Notes: generated by a model from the letters alone, not told the origin. Shown: positions 11,454 through 20,836, numbered from the stretch's first letter. The stretch is 64,000 bases of DNA from Lactuca virosa (GCA_928212115.1 CAKMRJ010004445.1:84824137-84888136); one strand, 5' to 3'. Program-made: numbers and translations.

Positions 11454-11551
11454 AAAAAAATAGGAGGTGGATTTGGTGGTGCCGAGGTTCGAACTCGGGA
11501 CGTCAGGGTCATAAACACAACGCCTTATCCAAGTCGGCTACCTGATCCCTT
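11454..11551 (-). other. tRNA-like Pol III unit, antisense in N1 leader
   Basis: On the minus strand a tRNA-shaped sequence runs from about 11547 to 11475. It has an A-box-like TAGCCGACTTGG, a T arm with a 5-bp stem (CCGAG/CTCGG) around the loop TTCGAAC (11482-11498), and then a run of seven T (11454-11460) that could end Pol III transcription. The acceptor arms pair at only about 3 of 7 positions and the anticodon stem is poor, so it is a tRNA relic or SINE-like head, not a working tRNA. Confidence 0.5.
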
Positions 11552-12014
11552 GTTACAATCTTTCGAAATTTAATTCATAACCCGTTATTCTCGGTTTCAA
11601 CTTTCAAAATTTGACACTTTTAACGCAAAATTCAATTTCTTTTAATTTTTTTTTAAATTCCTTTTCATCCAAAATAAAAATATATATATATAAATAAATA
11701 AATAATAATAATTATAATAAAAAATTACTAATAAATAAAATTATATTTTGATTTTTGACTTTTATTTTTTTTTAACTTTTGACCTTAAATTTTGACTTTG
11801 ACTTTCAAGTTTGACCTTTGACTTTAAACTTTGACTTTTTCGTTTAGCTTTTAAATTTTCAAATTTAGCTTTTTGGTTTGACTTTTAAGTTTGACTTTTC
11901 AAGTTTGACTTTTGAGTTTAACTTTTAAATTTGACTTTTAAGGTTGACTTTTGAGGTTTATAATCAAAGGGTTTGACTTTTAAGTTTGATTTTGGCTTCT
12001 AGTTGTGCTTTTTA
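11551..12014 (+). other. N1 low-complexity T-rich leader with TTGAC(C/T) array
   Basis: No gene. An AT-rich stretch (11640-11750) is followed by 13 copies of TTGACT or TTGACC between 11755 and 11978. TTGAC(C/T) is the core of the W-box bound by WRKY factors (known); that it works here is inference. The U-rich character and the CTTCTAG at about 11995-12001 would also suit an intron end. It replaces the region where the N-terminal third of a sirevirus Gag would be expected. Confidence 0.6.
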
Positions 12015-13685
12015 ATGGCTTTTAAGGTCTACGAGGGAGTTGAAAACATGAAAGAGAGTCGTCAGGATATGTTAAGACAAAATTTCAACATTTTCGATTA
12101 TATCCCTGGAGAAACCCTCGAAACTCAGTTGCAGCGATTTACCACACTCACTACTGAGATGAATATAGTTGGGATCTTCTTGACCAAATCTGAGATAAAC
12201 AAACAGCTACTAAATTCACTTCCGAAATCGTGGGATATGAACGTAGCTGTCATCAAGAAGACAAAAGATCTCAATCGTCTTAGTATTGCTGATGTAATTG
12301 AAGAGCTTGATGCTTTGAATTGTCGAAAAACAATGAGTTACGCAAACCTTCCGGCCAATGAAGTTTCATGTTCTCAATCATGTGAAGTCTCATGTTCTCA
12401 ATCATGTGAAGCTACGATTAAACTTCTTCGTGAACATAACGATTTATTAAAAAGAGAAGTTGAGGACCTGAGATATGAAGGATATCAACTCAAGAAAGGA
12501 CAGAAACCCCTGAAGGCCCAGTTAGAAACAAAAATAAAGGATTTTAAGAGAATTCAGACAGAATACAGTGAAAAATGTGAACTTTATGACTATATTAAGA
12601 GACAACTTGATGCTGTAACCGAAGAACTTGACGCTTTGAAAATTAAGTGTGGAAAAACAGATGTTAGTTTCAAAAATTATACTGCGTCAAGTAAGACAGT
12701 CGAGTCCTTATTTGAAACCCAATTAAAATTCAAAGATAATCAAAACAAGGGTCTAGGGTATGATAGTGTTCCTCCACCTTTCAATAATAACTACACATCC
12801 ATCCCTTCGACACAGGAAGAAATTGACAGGGAGGCACATCTTCAATATGGAAAACTAGCTGGATTTGTGTCAGGAGGTATTCAGGTTGAAAATACTAATG
12901 TTTCTACTTTATGTGCAGGTAAAGTAGCAGAAGATGAGAACAATGGGAACACTACTAAACAAACCAATGACTCTTTGAACTCAAAATCTATTGCTTCGAA
13001 TTCTGTTACTCCTAACAAACCTGCCGTTGAGAAATACAGGCCACCAATTCCATTGAAACAGAGTGCCTGTTGTAATTGTGCATGTGGAAACAACCAACGA
13101 CAAGGCAAAGATATGCCACCAGGGGCAGGAAGAGACAGCTTCCCAGTGAAGAAAAAGACATGTTTTCACTGTGGAACACCTGGACACATTGCCAGAAATT
13201 GTCCTAATCGCGCATACGTTCCCCACTATGCACAAGGCTGGCAAAACGCGCAAAGAGGGAGATTTTTCAAAAGAAACCCCTCAAGGTCACGTTCAGACGA
13301 TGGTGACTGGAATGCGCAGAAGGCCAAGAATCAAACCCACAAGGCCAAGAATCTGAATACCAAGGGCAAGAAGGAAATGTCAGCCAAGAAGCCCAATCCA
13401 AGAGATGCTCCAGTGAAACAAAGACCGGTTAGGTCAAAGTTATCTCAACGGCCGGCATCAAGTTCAAAATCAAGTACCGAGCCACCCATCAGATCGAAAA
13501 AGAAATGGGTTAAACCCAACTACAAATGGGTTCCAAAGGCTCACTCTCCCAAATTTTCTAATGACTCTAATATTTCTACATCTTCTGTTTGTGATAAACA
13601 GGACATGTCGTGGGAGAATGTATCTTGCGTAGACGACAAAGGTCGACCCAGTTTCAAAATGGACTGGGTTCCAAAGACCAACTGA
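12015..13685 (+). CDS. N1 Gag, N-terminally shortened
   Basis: I take the ATG at 12015; an upstream TTG in frame at 12003 is less likely, and a TAG lies just before that. The 557-residue protein begins in the middle of the copia Gag (UBN2-type) domain with AFKVYEGVENMKESR and continues through LLNSLPKSWDMNV. A coiled coil follows (about residues 130-220), then a CCHC zinc knuckle CFHCGTPGHIARNCP (about residue 383) and a basic, Lys/Ser-rich tail ending KMDWVPKTN. The WVPK end is shared with the Gag of S1 and S2. Compared with S2 Gag, roughly the first 120 residues are missing. An in-frame duplication repeats VSCSQSCE (12361-12411). It probably binds element RNA in virus-like particles, but may need a helper Gag. 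Confidence 0.85.
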   Translation: MAFKVYEGVENMKESRQDMLRQNFNIFDYIPGETLETQLQRFTTLTTEMNIVGIFLTKSEINKQLLNSLPKSWDMNVAVIKKTKDLNRLSIADVIEELDALNCRKTMSYANLPANEVSCSQSCEVSCSQSCEATIKLLREHNDLLKREVEDLRYEGYQLKKGQKPLKAQLETKIKDFKRIQTEYSEKCELYDYIKRQLDAVTEELDALKIKCGKTDVSFKNYTASSKTVESLFETQLKFKDNQNKGLGYDSVPPPFNNNYTSIPSTQEEIDREAHLQYGKLAGFVSGGIQVENTNVSTLCAGKVAEDENNGNTTKQTNDSLNSKSIASNSVTPNKPAVEKYRPPIPLKQSACCNCACGNNQRQGKDMPPGAGRDSFPVKKKTCFHCGTPGHIARNCPNRAYVPHYAQGWQNAQRGRFFKRNPSRSRSDDGDWNAQKAKNQTHKAKNLNTKGKKEMSAKKPNPRDAPVKQRPVRSKLSQRPASSSKSSTEPPIRSKKKWVKPNYKWVPKAHSPKFSNDSNISTSSVCDKQDMSWENVSCVDDKGRPSFKMDWVPKTN

Positions 13686-13801
13686 TCCCGCTCTGTGTCG
13701 GAGCAGCTATGGAGGCATATCATCAGACTTCGGTTTGTTGGTAGTGGCTGTTCCTGGCACATGATAGGAGACATCTCTCAACTGTACAACACTCAGAACT
13801 T
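13686..13801 (+). pseudogene. N1 remnant of pol protease
   Basis: Shortly after the gag stop one frame reads FVGSGCSWHMIGD (about 13729-13770), matching the protease start DSGCSRHMTG of related elements. The catalytic Asp is replaced by Gly and homology ends within about 25 codons. This marks where pol was removed. Confidence 0.65.
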
Positions 13802-14550
13802 TGTTTGAGAGTATGTGTCCTTTGCGGGAAAGGAGGAAAGGAAGAGATCACAAATGGATTTAGTGCTTAATGACATGAAGAATTTTCAGATCTGTTCTGA
13901 GATTACGCGTGCAGTTCTCAGACCTTCTGGATGCAAATTCAATCGGTGACTTACGGTTTGAGTTTTCTTCTCTATACTCCTGAGTTTTTCTTATGCTGAT
14001 TCGCTTTAAAGACTAATTTTTGTTTTAGGATAGTTTAAATTTACGCATTTACTTTCGTTTCTCTCCTATGCACAAATTTAGGGGGAGAAATAAAAACAAA
14101 ACAAAAATTAGAAAATTAGAAAATCCAAAAATATGGTGTTAATGAAATGAGTTTGACGGAGATGTTTTGGGAAGTGATATTAGCAAGTGATAACGGGCAA
14201 TCTGAATCTGCGTAACGTACTTAAATTGAATTTACGCTCTGTGCTCGATGCGCTGGTAGGCATGAAAGATGTTAAATGGACTTGACTAGGAAGAGTTGTA
14301 CCTAAGGAATTCAAGGACTTGAAAAACATTGACCTAGTTAGATCCGTTTAGCCTGACATTACGACGCTCGGATAGGTTGAGCAGGGAGATATACATGAGA
14401 ATCTACCGGTCACATTAAATGAACCCGTATCTAGAACTGTGGATTCACTTTTCCTCGATGTGCGGATTCTGTCCTTAATTCTGGTTGGATGGGGTGATTG
14501 GGGAATTCCGATAAACTTGGTATGTAGAAGATTATTTTCTTGCTTTCTGT
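13802..14550 (+). other. N1 spacer without recognised coding
   Basis: No frame of note and no homology to pol that I can see. It includes a GGGGGAGA polypurine stretch at about 14082, resembling a polypurine tract, then unassigned sequence. Confidence 0.6.
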
Positions 14551-14552
14551 CT

Positions 14553-14816
14553 GTTAGTCATATGTTGCCTCCTCCGCGTGATCGAGAGATCCGACCTGGA
14601 CTGTAACATATGCAATTCTATCTCTCTGCATCTTCTCTCTATGCAATTCTTTCTATTTGTTAGCCACATACTGTCTCCTTTGCGTGACTCATAATCCGAC
14701 CTGGTACACAGTATATGCACCATTCTCTTCTCAATCCCTCTAAAACTTCAGTTAGTCATATGTTTCACCCTCTGCGTGATTGGAAGAGATCCGACCTGGG
14801 TGTATAGCATATGCTC
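14553..14816 (+). repeat. Three tandem hairpin units in N1
   Basis: Units begin with GTTAG at 14553, 14659 and 14751. Each has a core GCGTGA followed by ATCCGACCT. Each is bracketed by complementary arms: CATATGTT/AACATATG (14559-14566, 14605-14612), ATACTGT/ACAGTAT (14668-14674, 14708-14714) and CATATG plus CACCC with GGGTG plus CATATG (14757-14770, 14798-14813). The arms differ between units but still pair, which suggests a conserved RNA fold. Confidence 0.6.
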
Positions 14817-15520
14817 TCTTAATCTTTTTTCTCTCTTAACAATTGTCTGCTCACCCGGTGTAAGGAGTATTCTGGAAGTCCTTGATGGCTGGAGCATATC
14901 AGGAAGCGGGAAACACGTTCTAGTACAATTAAATTTGAATACATACAGATTGTCTGTAGATCTCACTGCTCAATTTAGGTGGACAACAATATCCCTGGTT
15001 GTCGTCAGCTAAATGGTCCCTAAGAAATTTACTTAAGAATAAGGGCTAAAAGTGTCATGTTATTGGTAAATTGTCCAAAATTATGTCACAAATGTTTCGT
15101 GCTTAAGTGGACCACAATACTGGCGATCGATCAGACGAAGATGTGAAAATAAGGGTACCGACAAGTGGAATAAGGCTGTCCAACAACTTTGATCCCAGTG
15201 TCACAAACTCATTCTCAGTAATTAAATTTTTTAAGTTGTATATTTTATTTGGAGTTATTTCTATTTAATTTAATTTATTTTACTTTTATTTTTATTTTTA
15301 TTTTATTTTTATTTTTATTTTGTTAACTATAAAAATCTAACAATTACTTTTAATTTTAAATTTTGCAGAATTAATTTTATTTTATTTTAATTTAATTTTA
15401 ATTTTAATTTTAGTTTTAATATTAATCCTCAAAAGGATTTGTTTTTAAAATTTTTGAAAATATTGGACTGTGTTGGATCCTGCCTTATACTGTGTGGACA
15501 TCAGGTAAAGGAAAGCTAGG
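14817..15520 (+). other. N1 AT-rich spacer before ORF2 promoter
   Basis: No coding frame supported. A T-rich low-complexity tract of TTTTA/TTTTAA units runs from about 15220 to 15420, then unique sequence leads to the TATA box at 15521. Confidence 0.6.
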
Positions 15521-15531
15521 TATAAAAGGGG
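15521..15531 (+). promoter_or_regulatory. Candidate internal promoter of N1 ORF2 (TATA)
   Basis: TATAAAAGGGG lies 468 bp before the ORF2 ATG. The identical 11-mer precedes ORF2 of S2. Downstream is a CT-rich stretch like a plant 5' UTR. A TTTTAGTGCAG six bases before the ATG resembles a 3' splice site, so a 5' UTR intron is possible. Confidence 0.55.
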
Positions 15532-15726
15532 TTTACAGCCGGAATCCTCCTCATTTTTCTGATTCTGGCCGCAAACCCTCCCACACTCTCTCTCCTCGAA
15601 AAAAAAATTCTTTGATTTTTGCAAAATTACTCCGATAGCTTTGAAGTATCTCATTTCCGACCATGAATATGCATTTCGTTCAGTGATTTGATGATTTCTG
15701 AGCCTGAAATCGACGAAAAACTGATT

Positions 15727-15868
15727 GACGGAGTTTACGGTCGAAGCTTACGGCCGTGAAGAGTTTGTGGCCGTAAACTCCCTTTGCGGCCATTAGCATA
15801 CGGTCAAGGGTTTACGGCTATAAACCCTCGTTGACCGTAAACCCTCGTTGACCGCAAACTCTGACTTT
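15727..15868 (+). repeat. N1 pre-ORF2 cluster of GTTTACGG motifs
   Basis: At least nine copies or inverse copies of GTTTACGG(C/T)C and TTGACCG(T/C)AAAC-like variants lie in about 140 bp, between the proposed ORF2 transcription start and the ORF2 ATG. This is the third site of the motif in N1 after the LTR and the leader. Confidence 0.75.
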
Positions 15869-15988
15869 GACCTATTTTTTTTTTTTTTAAATTATTAATT
15901 CATTTTGGGGTCAAAAATTAAATCATTTAAAATTTTAATTGCTCATTTTTCTCTCTTGTCTTACTTGGTATGTTTTAGTGCAGATAAA

Positions 15989-18757
15989 ATGGCAGCTTTA
16001 AAATTTGAAGATATGCACAACCTGGCGATGGTTCTTGCTGACCCTCCGGCGGCTCATCAGGAATTTAAATCAATGATTCACGGATTGCGAGAATGCTGCT
16101 TGGCCTCTGCCATTACAATGAACACTGCTGTCTATCAGAAAATGATTCGTGAGTTCTAGCAGACTGCCAAAATGACAAGGAATGATAATGGAGCTGTCAC
16201 TGTGGATGCAATCGTTCAGGGATGCAAAATTGTTATTGATGAGACCTTTGTGAGAGAGACTCTGCTGATCAACGATCTTCTGACCTTTCCCACGGAAATT
16301 GGTATTGGTGATGCTCAAAGGATTCTAAGGAAGATGGGATACGAGGGTGATTCTCCACCAACAATGAAGAAACTTCTGCCGCCCTATTGGAGACTTCTAG
16401 CCCATGTGTTCGGGAGCTGCATCTCCGGCAGAAGGTCCGGTGCTGATGAGATATCCCTGAGAAACACTGGCACTATTGTTTCTCTCGCTGCGGGGATCGA
16501 CTTCAACTTCTCTAGGTTTATTCTGGACGAATTTGTGGTCAACATTAATGCCACTACTCGGGATACCTTCCTAATGTACCCTCGGTTCGTTCAGCTCTTC
16601 ATCAATAAGCAATTTCCCAACTTGGTAAAGGATGGAGAAACACTCGATATGAAATTATTGGGCCCTCACACCATTGGGCTCATTAAACAAAATCGCAGGG
16701 GGAAGGTGATCTTTCAAGGGTTGCATCTTGTGGTTAAGTTCGGACGATTTGCTGAACAAAATGAAGCAACAGAGTCACACGGATCCTCAGATAAGATATC
16801 TTCGGAGCACACTTCGTCGGAGAAGGTGATCTCAGAAGGAGATGTGATCACCGTGTCAGATCAAGAAGGAGAAGAGATTGTTGCTCTTGCTGTGTCAGTA
16901 GCCGAGAAGCATCACCTACAAACAGTTCAAGTTGAAGGAGATTACAATGAAGGGTCTTCCAAGAATACTGCTGAGCCTACTCAATATGAAGACCTTGATC
17001 TCACAGGCTTCGATACAGATGAGATTCCAACTAATTTTAGATCTAATGATGATTTTCTGTCAAACGTCAACCTCAACTCGCTGCTAGATAATCTCAGTGA
17101 TGTTGCTCACACATCAACGGAGAGTAGGGATACAGAAGACGCTCTCGAATCAACCCCCATTACTACAAAACAAGAGGTTGTCTCTTCCACTCCAATGGTG
17201 ACAGTATCAGGGATTCCTCCCCGTGATGTTGTCTCACCTACATCTGAACCACTTCAGGGTGATTTCTCAACAGACCAGACTTCGCAGCCTCCGTCCAAAA
17301 GAAGACGACGAGATCCTAGAATCGGACATCTGAATTCCATCTTGTCTCAGGACTTGACATTTACTCCAACTACCACTCCTGCAATTGTAACTACGGAACC
17401 TTTACGTGAAGGCCCTAGCACATTTTCTGAAGCCGGTGGCTCCTCTATTCCACCAGGATTCTCTCCTCCAAGACCTGCTCACGATGCAGCCTCTGTGCGT
17501 TTGGCCTTGCATCTTGCTCAGGAACAAGCTGACGCACCTTCCTTTAAGGGCAAAGGAATTGCTTTTCGAGAAGGTCAGTCAAGAGAAGATGACTCCGTGA
17601 TAGACGCACTTCAGAAAAGAGTGAATGTGCAGGATCAGAAAATTATTGAGTTAAATATTCGTGTTGAAGATCTCTTGAATGAGAATACAAATTTGAAGTT
17701 TCAAGTTTCTGATCTCCAGGAAGATAAAGCAATCAAGTCCAGGCAAATCTCTGAGCTCCAAGATTATTTCAATCTTTTGACCTCCAGCTACTTTGATCTC
17801 AAGAAGAAGCTTGAAGAACAATTTGGTGATAAGTATAAGACATCCGCAGATGAGCATAGAATTGATCTTCACTCTCAGGCTCATCCTATTGTCATGCCAA
17901 CTGCTCAGACTTCTCGAGTGGTGAATCGTTTTGAAGATGAACCTACTCATGCCCCACATGTTGCATAGATTATTCGAGATAAACAAGACAAAGCCGCCGA
18001 GAAGGGACAACTCCTGTTCAAAAGGATTTCCGACAAGAATGCACCAGGAAATCAATCCACAATCACTGTTACTGATCTCGAAACCGTAAGGTTTAGAGAC
18101 ACATATGGTGATAGGTCCGGAATCGTATCATGGGGTTTTCATGATCCCCAGAAAATGTGGATTGTTCGCAGAAAGTGCGGCAAGACGGAGCTCTACAAGG
18201 ATTGTCATGATTTTAACTCTTGGACCAGGGTGGATCTTTCAGAGCTGTCTCAATCTCCATTCTCAAACCCGACAGATAATCAGCAAGCAACTAACTTCAA
18301 ACACTTTCTGGAAGATCAAGTAAAGAAGGGTTTTCCATCTATGAAGACTGATGAATCCGTGATAAAGCAATATCCTGATGTTATTGATCCCAAAACTGGT
18401 AATCCCCTCCAGGTGGTGATGTGGCCTGCTACAAATCAGGTCAAACAGATTCCCGTGCTTCAAGATTACTCGGATGGATCCTTAAGCTCTATGCTCTACT
18501 GGGTATTTGATGAAACCACAGCATCTGCTGTCATCAAACTTAAGGAGGATTGCATTCGTTTGTATGATAGAAGGGATTTGCTCCAGTTTAGAAAATGGGA
18601 CATTCATCATTTGAGTCATTTTCAGATCCAGGTTGCTGAGGAGATATTTGAGTCTGTCGCGAAAGAATACACCACTATTGTTGCTGAGATTATAAATAAG
18701 CGGATGTGGAATGGAGCGATGGGGCTGGACGATGTGATGATCGTGGACGAAGATTGA
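15989..18757 (+). pseudogene. N1 ORF2 accessory protein, two in-frame TAG codons
   Basis: One frame of 922 sense positions runs from the ATG at 15989 to the TGA at 18755, interrupted by TAG at 16157-16159 and 17966-17968. Frame and homology to S2 ORF2 continue through both. Domain order is an N-terminal domain containing MGYEG, LPPYWRLLAHVF and SGRRSGADE; an acidic Ser/Thr-rich linker; a basic cluster KRRRRDPR (residues 437-444); a coiled coil (about 537-611); and a C-terminal domain. No signal peptide or clear membrane segment is evident. Function is unknown. The family occupies the position of the sirevirus envelope-like ORF, but the basic cluster suggests a nuclear or nucleic-acid role. 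The stops may come from CAG or TGG by C-to-T change; readthrough is possible but untested. Confidence 0.75.
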
Positions 18758-18777
18758 CTTCAAGCTAGTACCAAACC

Positions 18778-18787
18778 AAGGGGGAGA
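18778..18787 (+). promoter_or_regulatory. N1 polypurine tract
   Basis: AAGGGGGAGA directly precedes the 3' LTR (one T between), as expected for plus-strand priming. Confidence 0.9.
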
Positions 18788-18788
18788 T

Positions 18789-19153
18789 TGAAGGGTCTAA
18801 TTAGTGATTTGGTCTAGGCTTTCTATGTAATATGTTCTTTTGAGTCAATTTATAGCTTTTGGTAGTTTGTGAGTTGTTTACGGCCCGACAATGAGTTTAC
18901 GGCCGTAAACCTGTTTACGGCCGTAAACCCAAGGCCGGCCCAGGTCCAGTATATATATAGAGGTATGCTAGGTCATTTATTAGTTGTTGATGCCACAGAG
19001 TTCACGGTTGTTATTACCACAAGTTGTACCAGACGTTATTCTAATAGAAAGCGTGTGCAAGCTTGTTATCATTCTTGTTTCTACTTGTTCTTTATTGTTA
19101 ACTGATTGTGTTTGCTGTTTGATCACTGGTAAGATCCGTTTCAGGACCTTACA
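18789..19153 (+). repeat. N1 3' LTR
   Basis: This 365-bp copy of 10699-11043 contains an extra 18 bp, a duplication that adds a second GTTTACGGCCGTAAAC palindrome, and one extra TA in the TATA region. About three substitutions separate the copies otherwise. GCACA follows at 19154. Confidence 0.95.
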
Positions 19154-19158
19154 GCACA

Positions 19159-19826
19159 TTTGACATCCATCTGATAGACATCAAAGTCCTTGTGTGCTGC
19201 ATAGGCCTAAAATATTCGAACAGCCTCAAGTCTTGCGACAAGGGTGAAGGTTTCCTCACAGTCGATACCTTCTTGTTGCGAATAACCTTTAACTACAAGC
19301 CTAGCTTTGTTTCGTACAACATTGCCATCTTTATCAGTTTTATTTTTAAAAATCCACTTTAAGCCCATAATCGAAACATCTTTTGGTTTGGGAATCAAAC
19401 GTTAAACTTTGTTTCATTCAAATTCAGCAAGTTCAGATTGCATGGAAACAACCCAATCAGGATGTTCCATAGCAGCCTTGACTGATTTTGGTTCAGTTTT
19501 CAAAATAAAGACATTGAACATACAAAATTCTTGATGAGTATTGAGTACCTCATTTTTAGCACGAAGTTGATCTCTTGTTAGAACTCCATCTTGAGGATCA
19601 CCAAGAACTTGTTCCTTTGCATGATTTCTTGTCTATTTGTCCAATGGTGGATATGCTGGATCAAAATCCAATGGCGCATCTTTAAACATTTCATCATTCT
19701 CCGAACCTGCAACATAATTTGTATCGTTTAAATCATGAAAAGTTTCATATTGATTATTATTCGACATATTTAGCTCCTCCTCGACAATTTAACTTTCAGG
19801 TTGCTCCCCCTCAACATCATCATTCA
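19159..19826 (-). pseudogene. S1 reverse transcriptase, N-terminal part, and IN-RT linker
   Basis: The minus-strand frame 19207-19398 reads IPKPKDVSIMGLKWIFKNKT and NKARLVVKGYSQQEGID, the start of copia RT. A stop follows AVRIF, and the frame then continues to DVYQMDVKCA, where N1 is inserted. Upstream (19400-19826) the linker homologous to S2 36060-36390 is present but interrupted by stops. Confidence 0.85.
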
Positions 19827-19896
19827 TTATCTCCTATTCTCCCCCTCGAAAGAATGCTCCCCCTCAACATGAGAATTCGAATGCAAGTGCTCCCCG
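19804..19896 (-). promoter_or_regulatory. S1 internal polypurine cluster
   Basis: On the minus strand four GAGGGGGAGC-like tracts occur at about 19804-19811, 19838-19846, 19857-19864 and 19889-19896, between integrase and RT. They match the cluster in S2 at 35903-36016 and encode EGEH-like peptides. Confidence 0.55.
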
Positions 19897-20836
19897 TCCA
19901 CTTGATCATTTTGCATACATTCGCTATTTCCAAGAGAAGGTGATGTCGAGTTTAAATCAACAACATCTTGAGTAAGTGTCGAAAAGTCAGAATGCTTGGA
20001 TGATTCAGGAAATTGATTATCCTGAGCATTGACTTCAACATCAGCTGCCCTATCTGGAGCACCAAAAATTAAATTATAATCAAAATCAGACGAATTAAAA
20101 CTTTCAGATTCATCTTTTGATTCATTAATTATTGGATTTTGTTCGAAACACTTTTCAACTTGTTTGATATGATAATCGTCGAAAGTAAGATTGAATGTTT
20201 CTTCAATTTTCCGAGTTTGTCTATTCAACACTCGATAAGCAACCGAATTATTAGAATAACCCAAGAAAATTCATTCATCTGCTTTGGACTGAAATTTTGA
20301 AAGATTATCCTTGAGATTCATGATAAAACACCTTCAACCAAAAACAAGAAAGAACTTGACATTAGGTTTTCGGTTATTGATAATTTCATAAGGAGTAATG
20401 TTGAATCTTCGATGAATGAACGATCGATTTTGTGTAAAACATGCAGTAGAGACTGCTTCAGTCCAACCTCATTCTGCTGAGGTGTGTAGGGTGAAGAAAA
20501 ATTATGTGAAATTCCTTTTTCTATTAAAAACAAATCAAGAACATTGTACTTAAATTTGGAACCATTTTCACTCTTGATTTTTCGAATTATCTTCTTCAAA
20601 CTTGTTTCCATCTTCTTGATAAAATCAATCATTATTTGAGCAACCTCGGATTTTAACCTGAGAAAATAAACCCAAGCAAATCGAGAAAAATCATCAATAA
20701 TGACTAAAATGTACCGTTTCTCATTGAGAGTTTCAACAGTCGATGGTCCACAAAGATCAATATGAAGAAGTTCCAATGGTTCTATAATTTTCGAATCGAT
20801 GACAATTGGATGTCCTTGATGAAATTGTTTCCCTTG
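19827..20836 (-). pseudogene. S1 integrase, catalytic Glu deleted
   Basis: The frame 20318-20776 reads LLHIDLCGPSTVETLN, the catalytic-core VIIDDFSRFAWVY and TPQQNE. The next 28 or so codons present in S2, including the VVERRNR glutamate, are missing at about 20467, and the sequence resumes out of frame in the ACFTQNRSFIHRR region. The C-terminal part continues in the frame 19827-20264 (YSNNSVAYRVLNRQTRK). Integration activity would be lost. Confidence 0.88.

Larger units (their letters stand above)
10699..19153 (+). mobile_element. N1: 8.45-kb pol-less sirevirus-like element with gag and ORF2
   Basis: A complete insertion with 5' LTR 10699-11043, tRNA-iMet primer site, long leader, gag (12015-13685), a scrap of protease, no integrase, RT or RNase H, ORF2 (15989-18757), polypurine tract and 3' LTR 18789-19153, flanked by GCACA. 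The LTRs differ by about 3 substitutions, an 18-bp duplication and one TA, so insertion is fairly recent. It cannot reverse-transcribe itself and must borrow enzymes, as TR-GAG type elements do. Keeping both gag and the accessory ORF2 while losing pol is unusual. The ancestor was a sirevirus-type copia element, judged by the Gag end motif WVPK and by ORF2. Confidence 0.93.

Noticed and set aside
11475..11547. Functional tRNA gene
   Set aside because: The acceptor arms pair at about 3 of 7 positions and the anticodon stem is poor.
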